64,000 bases of DNA. It comes from Nostoc sp. WHI. Lineage in GTDB: Bacteria > Cyanobacteriota > Cyanobacteriia > Cyanobacteriales > Nostocaceae. A program made the position numbers and the translations under genes. Numbering within the stretch: position 1 is the stretch's first letter; every line of letters starts with the position of its first letter. The DNA lies in NCBI RefSeq assembly GCF_015714725.1, contig NZ_WBKM01000242.1, positions 1-64,000 on the forward strand. Reading direction: 5' to 3'. Below the pieces are notes generated by a model. That model had not been told where the DNA came from. It did not search any database and saw only the letters and a program-made list of their open reading frames with translations. Positions 19,294 through 28,438 of the stretch are shown here, piece by piece.

Positions 19294-20775
19294 ATGGAAT
19301 CACCTCAAAATTCATCAAATTTACGGCAAAAAGCTGTTAAAAGCGTAATTTGGACTGCTATCGAAAGTGGGGGACGCCAAGCAATCTCTTTAGTTGTTTT
19401 CTTTATCCTAGCTCGTTTACTTAGTCCAGAAACTTTTGGTTTAATTGCTCTAGCATATATTTTTATTGAATTTGTACAAATTTTCGTTGACCAAGGATTC
19501 TCTGTAGCGATTATCCAGCGTCAGGAGATAGATGCAGAACACTTGGACAGTGCATTCTGGACAACTTTAGGAATCAGTATACTCTTGACTATGCTAAGTA
19601 TTGCTGGCGCTGGATTAGCAGCTGATTTCTTTAAACAGCCGCAGTTAATACCAATTATTCAATGCTTATCTATAAGCTTTGCATTTAGTGGGTTGAGCAG
19701 CGTGCAGCAAGCGGTTCTTGAACGTCGGTTTGCCTTCAGAAGTTTAGCAATACGCTCACTATTAGCAGTGATAATAGGTGGTATAGTTGGCGTAGTGATG
19801 GCTTTTTTACACTTTGGTGTCTGGAGTCTTGTAGGTCAACAACTGTCCAGTAGTTTAGTGCAGGTTTTAGTCTTATGGCGAGTTAGCGATTGGCGACCGG
19901 GATTCAAATTTTCTGTTATACATGCTAAAGAACTTTTTGCCTTTGGAATTAATATATTTGCGTTTAACATAATAAACTTTTTCAATCGTCGATCTGATTC
20001 CTTTCTAATTGGCTACTTTCTAGGACTTGTTGCATTAGGCTATTACTCGATTGCTTACAAATTACTACAAGTAATGATGCAAGTTTTAATCACTACCACA
20101 ACTAAGGTTGCACTACCAATATTTTCTAGGTTGCAGGGAGAGCCAGAACGGTTATTAAGTGCTTTCTATAGTGCTACTCAGTTCACAAGTCTCATTGTTT
20201 TCCCAGTATTTCTGTGCGTACCAGTGTTGGCACCTGAATTTATCAAAGTCTTTTTTGGTGAGCAGTGGGTTCAAAGCATTCCAGTATTACAAGTACTATC
20301 GCTTATAGGTCCTATACACCTAATTTTCTTCTATAATAATTCTGTAATTATGGCGATGGGCAAACCTTCCTGGAGGCTATGGATACAAATAATAAATACA
20401 GTTACTAATGTCGTCGGTTTTGCTCTGGTAGTCAAATTTGGTATTGTAGCTGTTGCGTCTGCTTATGTAGTCCGTGGTTATTTAATATTACCTATTTCCT
20501 TATTAGCTATTAATAAACTTGTTAAGATTGATTTAACTAACTATCTGCGCTTGTACATAGTACCTTTAGTAGCTTCGGCAGCAATGTTTGGAACTATATT
20601 AGCAACTAAATATTTCTTGGAAACATTTATTGAATCTTGGATGTTACTGGCTATTTCATTGTTATTCGGTATCTCGACTTATATTTTTATTCTCTCAGTA
20701 ATATCGCCAAAGCTTTTCAGACGGCTACTTGACTTAGCAGAAAGTTTGAATACTAAAATAAAAAAGAGAGCATGA
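19294..20775 (+). CDS. Polysaccharide flippase (MOP superfamily, Wzx-like)
   Basis: A 493-residue inner-membrane transporter with about 12-14 hydrophobic helices that should flip lipid-linked oligosaccharide across the membrane. The N-terminus NLRQKAVKSVIWTAIESGGR and FILARLLSPETFGLIAL are typical of the Wzx/RfbX branch, as is FFNRRSDSFLIGYFLG near residue 230. It lies between a GT26 enzyme and a pyruvyl transferase on the same strand, which supports a role in a shared surface-glycan pathway. Confidence 0.92.
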   Translation: MESPQNSSNLRQKAVKSVIWTAIESGGRQAISLVVFFILARLLSPETFGLIALAYIFIEFVQIFVDQGFSVAIIQRQEIDAEHLDSAFWTTLGISILLTMLSIAGAGLAADFFKQPQLIPIIQCLSISFAFSGLSSVQQAVLERRFAFRSLAIRSLLAVIIGGIVGVVMAFLHFGVWSLVGQQLSSSLVQVLVLWRVSDWRPGFKFSVIHAKELFAFGINIFAFNIINFFNRRSDSFLIGYFLGLVALGYYSIAYKLLQVMMQVLITTTTKVALPIFSRLQGEPERLLSAFYSATQFTSLIVFPVFLCVPVLAPEFIKVFFGEQWVQSIPVLQVLSLIGPIHLIFFYNNSVIMAMGKPSWRLWIQIINTVTNVVGFALVVKFGIVAVASAYVVRGYLILPISLLAINKLVKIDLTNYLRLYIVPLVASAAMFGTILATKYFLETFIESWMLLAISLLFGISTYIFILSVISPKLFRRLLDLAESLNTKIKKRA

Positions 20776-20962
20776 ACTGTCTTATGTGATAAATAATGAA
20801 GAACAAACAAAAATTTTCTGAATTCATTCAATGTATCTAAATATAATATAATTAGTTTTATTAACGAAAAAAGTTAAATTTATTCAATTTCGTAAAACTA
20901 GTTAGCAAAGATTTTAGCTGTCAAATTAACGCCAGACTCATAGTTTATCAGAGAAAGCAAAG

Positions 20963-22081
20963 ATGAAAATCGGAATTCTAACTTTTCACCATATAGACAA
21001 TTACGGAGCAACATTGCAAGCTTATGCTCTCTGGAGTTTTCTTAATAGTCAAGGCTATGATGTTGAAATAATAGATTATCGGCCTTTTAAGATAGCATTG
21101 CTGTATTTTAAGGCTTTACTTCCGCTCAAAAAGGTAAAATTTAGCATTAATGAAAGCAAAAAAATTCGGATTAATGAAAAATCGTTCATCAATATTTCAA
21201 AATCTTGGAAAATGAGACGGTTTCTACTTTCTCATATTAAATTAAGCCAGAGGAAAATTTATGATAAAAAAGGTCTGAAATACTATCATGACAAGTATGA
21301 TGTAATAATATGTGGTAGTGACCAAATATGGTGTTTAGATTCTTTTAGAGGATATAATTCTTCTTTCTTTTTGGATTTTGTTAACAATAAAACTACTCGT
21401 AAGATAAGTTATGCAGCAAGTTTTGGTAACACCATAAAATTAGGAGATTTTCAAAAAGAAATATGTACCTTGATTAATCAGTTTCACACTATTTTAGTTC
21501 GTGATTCTAATAGTTTAAAAATTATTACCAATGAATGTAATAAAGAAGCTATAAAGGTTTTAGATCCTACTTTTCTAATTAAGTATGATGCACTTAAAAG
21601 TCCTCCAAAAATAAAAGATAAATATCTTTTGTTATATATTCAAGCTGACCTAGAACCAGAAGAGGAAGAGTTTATAAAATTACTCGCACAAGATCAAAAC
21701 CTCACTATAGTTTCAGTTGGTAACGCTAATAAATTAGCGCAAATAAATCTAGAAACTGCTAGTCCACAAGAATGGATTGGATTATATAGCCAAGCATCTT
21801 ATATCATAACTAATACTTATCACGGCACTGTATTTTCTATTATTTTTCAGAAACTTTTTAGCGCATTTGTTCCTAGCGATAAATCGAATAAAGTAACAGA
21901 CTTGCTTGCTGATCTGGGTTTGAAAAACCGGATATTTTCAGGTAAGCTAAAACATCAATTACTCAACGAGGAAATCTTTAAGATTGACTATGAATCAGTA
22001 TCTAGTACTCTAGAGTTAAAGATCCTGGAATCAAAAAAATATTTAGTCGAAGCGATTTTACAAAGAGCAATCGATATATAA
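20963..22081 (+). CDS. Polysaccharide pyruvyl transferase family protein
   Basis: This 372-residue enzyme should transfer pyruvate from PEP to a sugar of the surface polymer, adding negative charge. The N-terminus KIGILTFHHIDNYGATLQAY (about 2-21) and the signature YDVIICGSDQIWCLD near residue 112 are characteristic; NTYHGTVFSIIFQK near residue 285 holds the conserved His. The gene is markedly AT-rich compared with flanking housekeeping genes, as is common for horizontally exchanged glycan clusters. ATG 20963 follows agaaagcaaag. Confidence 0.93.
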   Translation: MKIGILTFHHIDNYGATLQAYALWSFLNSQGYDVEIIDYRPFKIALLYFKALLPLKKVKFSINESKKIRINEKSFINISKSWKMRRFLLSHIKLSQRKIYDKKGLKYYHDKYDVIICGSDQIWCLDSFRGYNSSFFLDFVNNKTTRKISYAASFGNTIKLGDFQKEICTLINQFHTILVRDSNSLKIITNECNKEAIKVLDPTFLIKYDALKSPPKIKDKYLLLYIQADLEPEEEEFIKLLAQDQNLTIVSVGNANKLAQINLETASPQEWIGLYSQASYIITNTYHGTVFSIIFQKLFSAFVPSDKSNKVTDLLADLGLKNRIFSGKLKHQLLNEEIFKIDYESVSSTLELKILESKKYLVEAILQRAIDI

Positions 22082-22426
22082 CTCTAGTTGTGGGTTATCG
22101 ACTGACGTATGCTTTTCACCCCTAATAGGTTAAAAAATCAACTTCTATAACGAAATTTGAAGCCAACAAATACTTCCAAAATAGGTCATTCTAAAGTCTT
22201 TACAAAACTAAACATACATCAGTTTTATTACGCAAAATTATTTTACCACTAATTGTGATTTAATTTAAATATACTCTGTCAGTACGCACCTAATGATGTG
22301 TTATCGGTGGTATTATGCATTGGCGGACTGGTGACTATCCTTTTTTTAGGGATATACCGTGTTCGCTAAATTACAGGTTAACTGTTTATTTTTGTCCAAA
22401 GTCCAAAAGGAGTAGAAAGAATTAAG
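22082..22426. other. Intergenic region
   Basis: AT-rich spacer without gene, repeat or convincing hairpin. A Shine-Dalgarno (aaggag, about 22407-22412) precedes the MurB-like gene. Confidence 0.45.
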
Positions 22427-23272
22427 ATGACTAACTTAAAGATCGAGTCTTTAACATCACACAATCTTTCGCACTATAAAACACGACATCACTTCGAGCC
22501 AGTAGGAGAGATTAATAGTGTACATGACCTTCAGGAGTACTGTAATTGGGCTAAAGAAAACAAAGTAAATATTTACATAATTGGAAATGGCTCTAACACG
22601 CTATTTGTAAGAAAAAATATCCAATCATTGATACTTAAAAATAAACTACCTAAGTACACAAATTCTTTATCTAATAACAGACTCGAAGTGTCTTCTTCTG
22701 TTTCAGTTATGGAAGTACTAAAGTACTGTTACCAAAACTCCATGAATTCTTTCTATTATCTTGCATCTGTACCAGCAACTATTGGTGGTGCATTAGCAAT
22801 GAACGCTGGTAGAGGAAAACAACATGGATGTACAATATATGACTTTGTTGAAAGTGTAACTTTTTTTGAGGATGGATGTATAAAAACACTTACAAATAGT
22901 CAAATAGTCCGAGATTATCGAAAAACTGTATTTACTGGTATACACTCAAAACTGATATTGAGTGCAGTTTTCAAGTTTGAACGAACAGAATTCACCGAAA
23001 ATCCTATAACTTCAAGACAAATTTGGGCAAAAGAACATCAAGATAATATAGCACCTAACTGTGGCTCGGTATTCAAAACTGCTAATTATGGAATACTTGA
23101 AAAGATCAAAGGTATGTCTATAGGTAAAGCTATGTTTTCTGATAAAACCAGTAACTGGATACTTACTAAATCACAAAGTAGCTATTCAATAATTCTCCTG
23201 ATTAAAATAGCTAATCTTTTGCATTTCATAACTAGACAAAAAATTGCTCTCGAACTAATTACAATTGATTAA
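22427..23272 (+). CDS. MurB-like FAD-binding UDP-N-acetylenolpyruvoylglucosamine reductase family protein
   Basis: A 281-residue protein of the MurB family. IIGNGSNTLFVRKNIQSLIL (about 51-70) is the FAD pyrophosphate loop, ASVPATIGGALAMNAG (about 111-126) the second FAD contact, YRKTVF the substrate loop, and NCGSVFKTANYG near residue 208 carries the catalytic Ser. The C-terminal ALELITID may hold the catalytic Glu. It lies in a polysaccharide cluster and is AT-rich, so it is probably a second, specialised copy rather than the housekeeping murB, which in cyanobacteria normally adjoins murC. The substrate is uncertain. Confidence 0.8.
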   Translation: MTNLKIESLTSHNLSHYKTRHHFEPVGEINSVHDLQEYCNWAKENKVNIYIIGNGSNTLFVRKNIQSLILKNKLPKYTNSLSNNRLEVSSSVSVMEVLKYCYQNSMNSFYYLASVPATIGGALAMNAGRGKQHGCTIYDFVESVTFFEDGCIKTLTNSQIVRDYRKTVFTGIHSKLILSAVFKFERTEFTENPITSRQIWAKEHQDNIAPNCGSVFKTANYGILEKIKGMSIGKAMFSDKTSNWILTKSQSSYSIILLIKIANLLHFITRQKIALELITID

Positions 23273-23860
23273 TTAGTTACTATTGACAATTTAGCTGTAG
23301 CTCACGGATTATAAAAAACTAGCTATAGTATGGTAAAACTAGTATAAATTCGAGATAAGTGCTTTGTATTATCTACTAGTTGGTTTTTTCCACTATTCAG
23401 AGAGTTAACTTTATGCAAGTGCTGTTGAAACATAACTGTTATCGACTTGTAGGCGGTGAGGATGGAGTAGTAAAAGCTGAGTAATCCTTGCTGAAAGCAA
23501 AAAGTTCTCTCTAAAACCCAGTATTGCCGTTTCCACCGATTGGCTACAGACTGCTGCTTCTGATGGGCTAGGTTCACGGAGAGCAGACTAGATAGTCTAC
23601 ACTATTGTTTTGCCTGCCAAGGATACGTTCTGATGGGCTTCCCAAAGATGTTCCTACTCAAGCAGAGCAGATTGAAATGCAAAGGCATCGCTGGCATCAT
23701 GCTCGTTGAACTTTGTGGTTTTGGCTGTTTATGTGAACTTTAAGTGTAAGAATTGTGACAAATTAATGTCCTGCTGTAAAAATCTATTGTCTGAAATCAA
23801 CTATTAAAATACTTGACAGTAACCTAGTACTAACTGCTATATTAAATAGAGTAAAGTTGT
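23273..23860. other. Intergenic region with gene remnants
   Basis: No intact gene. It contains the start of a glycosyltransferase (23413-23484). Further on, an in-frame stretch reads GLPKDVPTQAEQIEMQRHRW and ends at a stop near 23710; it looks like the 3' end of another lost gene. The region is a decayed end of the polysaccharide cluster. Confidence 0.55.
23413..23484 (+). pseudogene. Glycosyltransferase N-terminal remnant
   Basis: The 23-codon frame reads MQVLLKHNCYRLVGGEDGVV then KAE and a stop. The pattern (MKVLxxHNxYxxxGGED) is the start of a family-4 glycosyltransferase; nothing of the body follows. I infer an internal deletion. Confidence 0.55.
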
Positions 23861-23932
23861 TGGGGCGTAGCCAAGTGGTAAGGCAGCGGGTTTTGGTCCC
23901 GCCATCCCTAGGTTCGAATCCTAGCGCCCCAG
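23861..23932 (+). tRNA. tRNA-Gln (anticodon TTG)
   Basis: A 72-base cloverleaf: acceptor tggggcg/cgcccca with discriminator G, D-arm agccaagtggtaaggc, anticodon stem gcggg/cccgc with loop ttttggt (anticodon TTG), and T-arm ctaggttcgaatcctag. CCA is not encoded. Confidence 0.97.
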
Positions 23933-23942
23933 TAAAAGAAAG

Positions 23943-23967
23943 GACAGGCATAGCAGCCTGTCTTTTT
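23943..23967 (+). terminator. Rho-independent terminator after tRNA-Gln
   Basis: The stem gacaggc/gcctgtc with loop atagca is followed by five T residues, eleven bases after the tRNA. This is a textbook intrinsic terminator. Confidence 0.88.
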
Positions 23968-24020
23968 GAGTTTTAATTACATTATTTAAGATGTTTTCAA
24001 TCCATCTAATTCTATAAAAG

Positions 24021-24500
24021 TTACTTGTCAGACGATTTGAGAGCTTGATCCAAAACCTGCCGGGCCTGTTCTGCTTTAGCTCGAGCTTCCTGGTAACGCA
24101 CATTAGCTTGGGCAAAGTTTTTGAGAACTTTAAAACCTTCCTTGAGTCGAGCAATTTCCTCTTCAGTTACCGCCTCGTCAGTAAACAGGACATCAACCGC
24201 TTTGCGAATTTCCAACGCTTCAGTTCCTGATTCCTGAACCTTCAGCTTAAGTGTGGCCAGGTTACTCAGAACTTGAACAGCTTGTGTAATGCTATCCTCA
24301 CCGTTAGCGGTATCAATAGTCGGTTCTTTAATCTCGATTAATTGTTGAGGACTAAATCCTTCATCAAGTTCTGTGGATAGCTTACCTGCATCCATCAGTT
24401 CCATCAACTGATCCATAGCTTTGTCACGAGCTTTGGCTGAATCTTTTCCAGAAACAGTGAGGATAATTTCTGGGCTTTGAGCGAGAGTGTACTGAACCAT
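24021..24500 (-). CDS. Conserved cyanobacterial protein of unknown function
   Basis: A 159-residue soluble protein starting MVQYTLAQSPEIILTVSGKD. I chose the start at 24500 rather than an upstream in-frame ATG at 24530, because the extra ten residues do not resemble the rest. It is rich in charged residues, with helices and a C-terminal coiled-coil-like segment (RYQEARAKAEQARQVLDQAL). I recognise it only as the kind of protein conserved among filamentous cyanobacteria. It is convergent with tRNA-Gln. Confidence 0.65.
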   Translation of the reverse strand: MVQYTLAQSPEIILTVSGKDSAKARDKAMDQLMELMDAGKLSTELDEGFSPQQLIEIKEPTIDTANGEDSITQAVQVLSNLATLKLKVQESGTEALEIRKAVDVLFTDEAVTEEEIARLKEGFKVLKNFAQANVRYQEARAKAEQARQVLDQALKSSDK

Positions 24501-24530
24501 ATTTAAGCAGAAAATTTGCTGGTTAACCAA

Positions 24531-25418
24531 ACCGAGGAAGTTAATCTTAACATATTGCGTGTCAGGTTATTTGTTGGTTTATTTACTTCCAGCAATTCTA
24601 AATTTGGCGCTCTAGGAAGAATTGGCAGGATAAATCAAATTAAATTCAGCTAGAGTGAAAGAAATCGGATGCGATCGCGAATCAAAAATCAAGTAGGTAA
24701 TTAAGGGGAGCAAATCATGAAAAAAGCGTTTGGGAGTACCTAAAAGTGAGCGAATCTGTTAGTAAGACAGGTTATCTCTTAACAGAGTCACCCAACTCGG
24801 CTCAAACAGATTTGTATATTTAGTAATCCAACGTTTAGCTGCTGCTACCTCACTGTCTTACTTTTGAATACTAGGGGCTGATAAACTCTCTGTTCGAGAC
24901 ACTAATTACCTGTTGATGATTTTGTGCTTATAAGAAAAATTGCCACTTCTGATTTTAAACTACCTATCTTACGAAAATCTGTCCTTTGGGCAGCTACAGG
25001 TTATCTTTTAGAGTACGGAAAGGCGCCCAAAGAGTATCTAAACACGCTATTCTTGAATTAACATTTGAAAATCAGATAATTCACAGGCGATAGTAGAGCT
25101 TTTTCGCCCAATATCAGCATTTAGCTTAGATTTTGACGATTGTGTAAAATTCCTATTTATAAAAAAATCTATATTTAAAATTGTACAAAATCATACAAAA
25201 ATTAATAAATTAGGATGTATTTACCTCTTTAGGAGTGGGTAATTTCCGTACTAAGATAGACAAAAAATATAGAATTAACAGCATAAGATTTAAGGGAAAT
25301 TGTTAATAAGCTTAGTATCTGAAGTTACTTTCTAATGCAGAGTGAATAAATGACAAGGACTACAACAACAGAAAGAAATAACTTCTAATTTCGAGTTTTA
25401 TTTTTTAGGAGGTTTGTG
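24531..25418. other. Long intergenic region
   Basis: No gene or structured element is convincing in this roughly 890-base AT-rich stretch. A ribosome-site-plus-ATG (aaggggagcaaatcatg, about 24703-24719) opens only eight codons. A strong Shine-Dalgarno (aggagg, 25407-25412) marks the next gene. Confidence 0.45.
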
Positions 25419-26504
25419 ATGAAAATTGCTCAAATAGCTCCATTGTGGGAGAGAGTTCCACCTCCAGCTTATGGTGGGATAGAGTTAGTAGTTGGGTTAC
25501 TGACCGATGAATTAGTTCGACGTGGACACGAAGTAACTTTATTTGCATCGGGAGATTCTATTAGTCTGGCAACACTAACGTCAGTTCATCCCCGTGCCCT
25601 CAGGCTCGATTCTACTATCAAAGATTTCGGCATTTACGAATTGCTAAATCTAGCTTCGGTGTATGAACGCGCAGAAGAGTTTGATATTATTCACTCCCAT
25701 GTGGGGCATGGGGCACTGGCTTACGCGAATCTTGTTACAACCCCTACAGTTCATACGTTGCACGGTATTTTTACCCCTGACAACGAAAAGATGTTTAGTT
25801 TTGCTAAAAAACAACCCTACGTCAATATTTCCGATTCACAACGAGAACCAAGGTTAGGGTTGAACTGTATAGCAACGGTCTACAACGGGATTGATGTTAG
25901 CAGTTATGAGTTTCACGCTCAACCACAAGATCCGCCCTACCTGGCGTTTTTGGGTCGGATGTCTCCAGAGAAGGGAGCGCACTTAGCCATAGAAATTGCA
26001 AAAGTTGCTGGTTGGCATTTGAAAATGGCAGGTAAGATAGATGCCGTTGATGTCGAATACTTTGAGAAGGAAATCAAACCGCACATTGATGGGAAGCAAA
26101 TTGAGTATCTGGGTGAAGCGAACCACGTTCAAAAAAATGCTCTGATGGGAGGTGCAGTAGCAACTCTGTTCCCGATAACTTGGCGAGAACCGTTTGGATT
26201 GGTGATGATTGAGTCAATGGCTTCGGGTACGCCAGTAATTGCGATGAAATTGGGGTCTACTGAGGAGGTAATTGCCCACGGCAAGACGGGCTTCCTGTGC
26301 AATAATATTCAAGAGTGCATCAGGTCGATTGACCGGGTAATAGAGTTAGATCGCTATAGCTGTCGCCAGTATGTCGAAAACCTTTTCAGTGTTGAGCACA
26401 TGACTGATGGCTATGAAGCGGTTTATCAACAAATAATAGCAGAACGATTTTCTCGGAATGGGCATTTCCGCAGTTTGGTTGATTTAGCTAGCGATCGCAT
26501 TTAA
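25419..26504 (+). CDS. GT4 family glycosyltransferase
   Basis: A 361-residue GT-B retaining glycosyltransferase. The N-terminal KIAQIAPLWERVPPPAYGGI (about 2-21) is typical of the UDP-glucose-tetrahydrobiopterin glucosyltransferase-like branch. The C-terminal donor-binding motif EPFGLVMIESMASGTPVIA (about 266-284) is intact. ATG 25419 lies six bases after aggagg; the overlapping GTG at 25416 would be too close. It is single and not joined to the polysaccharide cluster. The acceptor is unknown. Confidence 0.9.
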   Translation: MKIAQIAPLWERVPPPAYGGIELVVGLLTDELVRRGHEVTLFASGDSISLATLTSVHPRALRLDSTIKDFGIYELLNLASVYERAEEFDIIHSHVGHGALAYANLVTTPTVHTLHGIFTPDNEKMFSFAKKQPYVNISDSQREPRLGLNCIATVYNGIDVSSYEFHAQPQDPPYLAFLGRMSPEKGAHLAIEIAKVAGWHLKMAGKIDAVDVEYFEKEIKPHIDGKQIEYLGEANHVQKNALMGGAVATLFPITWREPFGLVMIESMASGTPVIAMKLGSTEEVIAHGKTGFLCNNIQECIRSIDRVIELDRYSCRQYVENLFSVEHMTDGYEAVYQQIIAERFSRNGHFRSLVDLASDRI

Positions 26505-26560
26505 ATATCGTATTTGTGTAATCTATTACATGTTTTTAACTAAGTAGAATACAGACCATC

Positions 26561-26592
26561 GTAGGGACGCATAGCTAGCTGTGCGTCCCTAC
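26561..26592. terminator. Palindromic repeat between convergent genes
   Basis: gtagggacgca and tgcgtccctac pair perfectly over 11 bp with a ten-base loop. The site overlaps the stop codon of the minus-strand phospholipase D gene and follows the plus-strand glycosyltransferase. It resembles a palindromic repeat family of Nostoc and may act as a bidirectional terminator. Confidence 0.6.
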
Positions 26593-28220
26593 CATGTTAC
26601 GCGATCGCTCCATTTTTCTAACGTCCTAGCACTCACGCCTGGAACTCGTTCTAAGTCTTGTAAAGATATAAACTTTTGCTGTTGACGGCTAATAATTATC
26701 CTCTGTGCTAACTTCTTACCTACGCCAGGGAGAGTTGCTAATTCTTCTAGACTTGCGGTATTAATATTTACTTTTTTAATTGCTTGTAACTCAGTTGATG
26801 AAGAAGTTTTTATTTGGGGACACTGTGTTTGTTCTAATTTGATTTTTTCTTGAATTGCTGGTGGTAAGCCGGGTTTAACTTTGGTATAAAGGCGAGCAAA
26901 TTCTCGTGCATAATGGGCAGCAACTATGGGACTTTCAATCACTACAAGCGTCTCATCGTTACCATTATTGGCAGCATCTGACCAATTATGAGAACCTGTA
27001 ATTACTGTTTGGCTATCAATAACGCCAAATTTGTGATGTAATAAATCACCTTTGGGTAACACAGGTATCCCTACGGTGGTAATTGGATTTTGCCAAGGAT
27101 GGTTATCAAGTTCATATTTACATTTATTACTAAGAGCAATCCCCATCATATCCAATGCTTCGCTATAAGGACGATAGGCAAATTGTGGTTCAATTAAAGC
27201 GCGAATTTCCACACTTTGTTGATGGCGTTTTTCTAAAATATCAGCAAGACGCTGTTCTGAAAAGACAAATAATGCTAAATCAGTAGATTTGGTGGCTGAA
27301 TCTAAAGTTTTACCTATTAAACCATTAGTACTGTTACTCCAAGGTTGAGTGGGAGAAGTCGGCGAAAATTGCACAGTAATTTGGCTTGTTCCTAAAGTTA
27401 TTTGTTTGGGTAAACGCATCGGTTTTTTTAAACCAAATTGACTATCTGGCTGACCTCCTGGCCCATCTCCCCATAAGATGTTAAACTCTTCTGTAAATAA
27501 AGATGCTAATTCCGGGCTGTCAATTTGCAATAAATTATTGGCATTACCTAAACTGCTAGAATTTGTAAAATCACCATAAGTATCACTTAAAGTAAAGTTT
27601 GCCGAAGTGATAATTACAATGCGATCGTCTACAATCACAAATTTGTGATGCATCAAACTGCTACCGGCTGAACCATCAGCTTGATCATCTATCCAAAGAA
27701 TTTTGGCATTTTGCAAAATCATCAAAGCATCTCTTTGATTAATTTCTGCTGGACTGAGTTGATTATCTTGGTTAATATCGATAAATTGGCGAAATTCGTG
27801 ATGGCGTTCCTGTTCTCTTTTATCTAACTTACCTACTTCAGTAGATGTTAAGCTACTCCAAGGTCGGCTATAGGTATTTTCTAAAATTATCCTGACTTTT
27901 ACCCCAGCTTTTTGTCTATTAACCAATGCTTGGGCAACTTTGGGTAAACGTAATTCTTGCACCGCCACATCTACTGTAGATTTAGCGTGCGTAATAGTAT
28001 CGACAATCTGCTTTTCTAAATCATCCCCAAGGCGGGTTTTTTGACGATATGCTTCTTTGTATTCTGAAGACTCAGAATGGTTAAAGTAAACTTGAACTAA
28101 CGGGTCTTGTGGTAAGGGTGCTGGACGCTGATTGTAAGATTGGACTCGTTGACAACCAGTGAGCGAAAAGATCAGTAAAAAGATATATATAAAATATCTT
28201 TGTCTAGAGATAAATTGCAC
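26589..28220 (-). CDS. Phospholipase D-like lipoprotein with C-terminal helix-hairpin-helix
   Basis: A 543-residue protein. The N-terminus FLLIFSLTGCQ is a lipoprotein signal with lipobox Cys (about residue 23). Two HKD motifs, HHKFVIVDDRIVIITSANF (about 190) and HHKFGVIDSQTVITGSHNW (about 395), form the paired phospholipase D active site. Between them lies an EF-hand-like DINQDNQLSPAE (about 147) that may bind calcium. The last 60 residues (VNINTASLEELATLPGVGKK) are a ComEA-like helix-hairpin-helix DNA-binding domain. The combination suggests an exported nuclease rather than a lipase. Confidence 0.88.
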   Translation of the reverse strand: MQFISRQRYFIYIFLLIFSLTGCQRVQSYNQRPAPLPQDPLVQVYFNHSESSEYKEAYRQKTRLGDDLEKQIVDTITHAKSTVDVAVQELRLPKVAQALVNRQKAGVKVRIILENTYSRPWSSLTSTEVGKLDKREQERHHEFRQFIDINQDNQLSPAEINQRDALMILQNAKILWIDDQADGSAGSSLMHHKFVIVDDRIVIITSANFTLSDTYGDFTNSSSLGNANNLLQIDSPELASLFTEEFNILWGDGPGGQPDSQFGLKKPMRLPKQITLGTSQITVQFSPTSPTQPWSNSTNGLIGKTLDSATKSTDLALFVFSEQRLADILEKRHQQSVEIRALIEPQFAYRPYSEALDMMGIALSNKCKYELDNHPWQNPITTVGIPVLPKGDLLHHKFGVIDSQTVITGSHNWSDAANNGNDETLVVIESPIVAAHYAREFARLYTKVKPGLPPAIQEKIKLEQTQCPQIKTSSSTELQAIKKVNINTASLEELATLPGVGKKLAQRIIISRQQQKFISLQDLERVPGVSARTLEKWSDRVTW

Positions 28221-28438
28221 TGTAATCTGTTAAAAGTGGATTGGGAGTGGACATATTTATCATTCCCAAAATCTTGTGTTTTGAATTAAGTAGAGAAATA
28301 GCTTTCTAAGTAAAGGGAAAAATCTACTGCTAAAGGCAGAATTACAGAGATTTTTTTCAGTATTTATCCACTCAAACTGTATATACTGGCAAGATCAGCA
28401 ATCTATTACCAGCGTGTGTTCTCACAATTATCGGTTAT

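Noticed and set aside
24717-24743. An eight-codon leader peptide with a good ribosome site
   Set aside because: No attenuator-like hairpins or downstream gene in range support a leader function; chance is sufficient.
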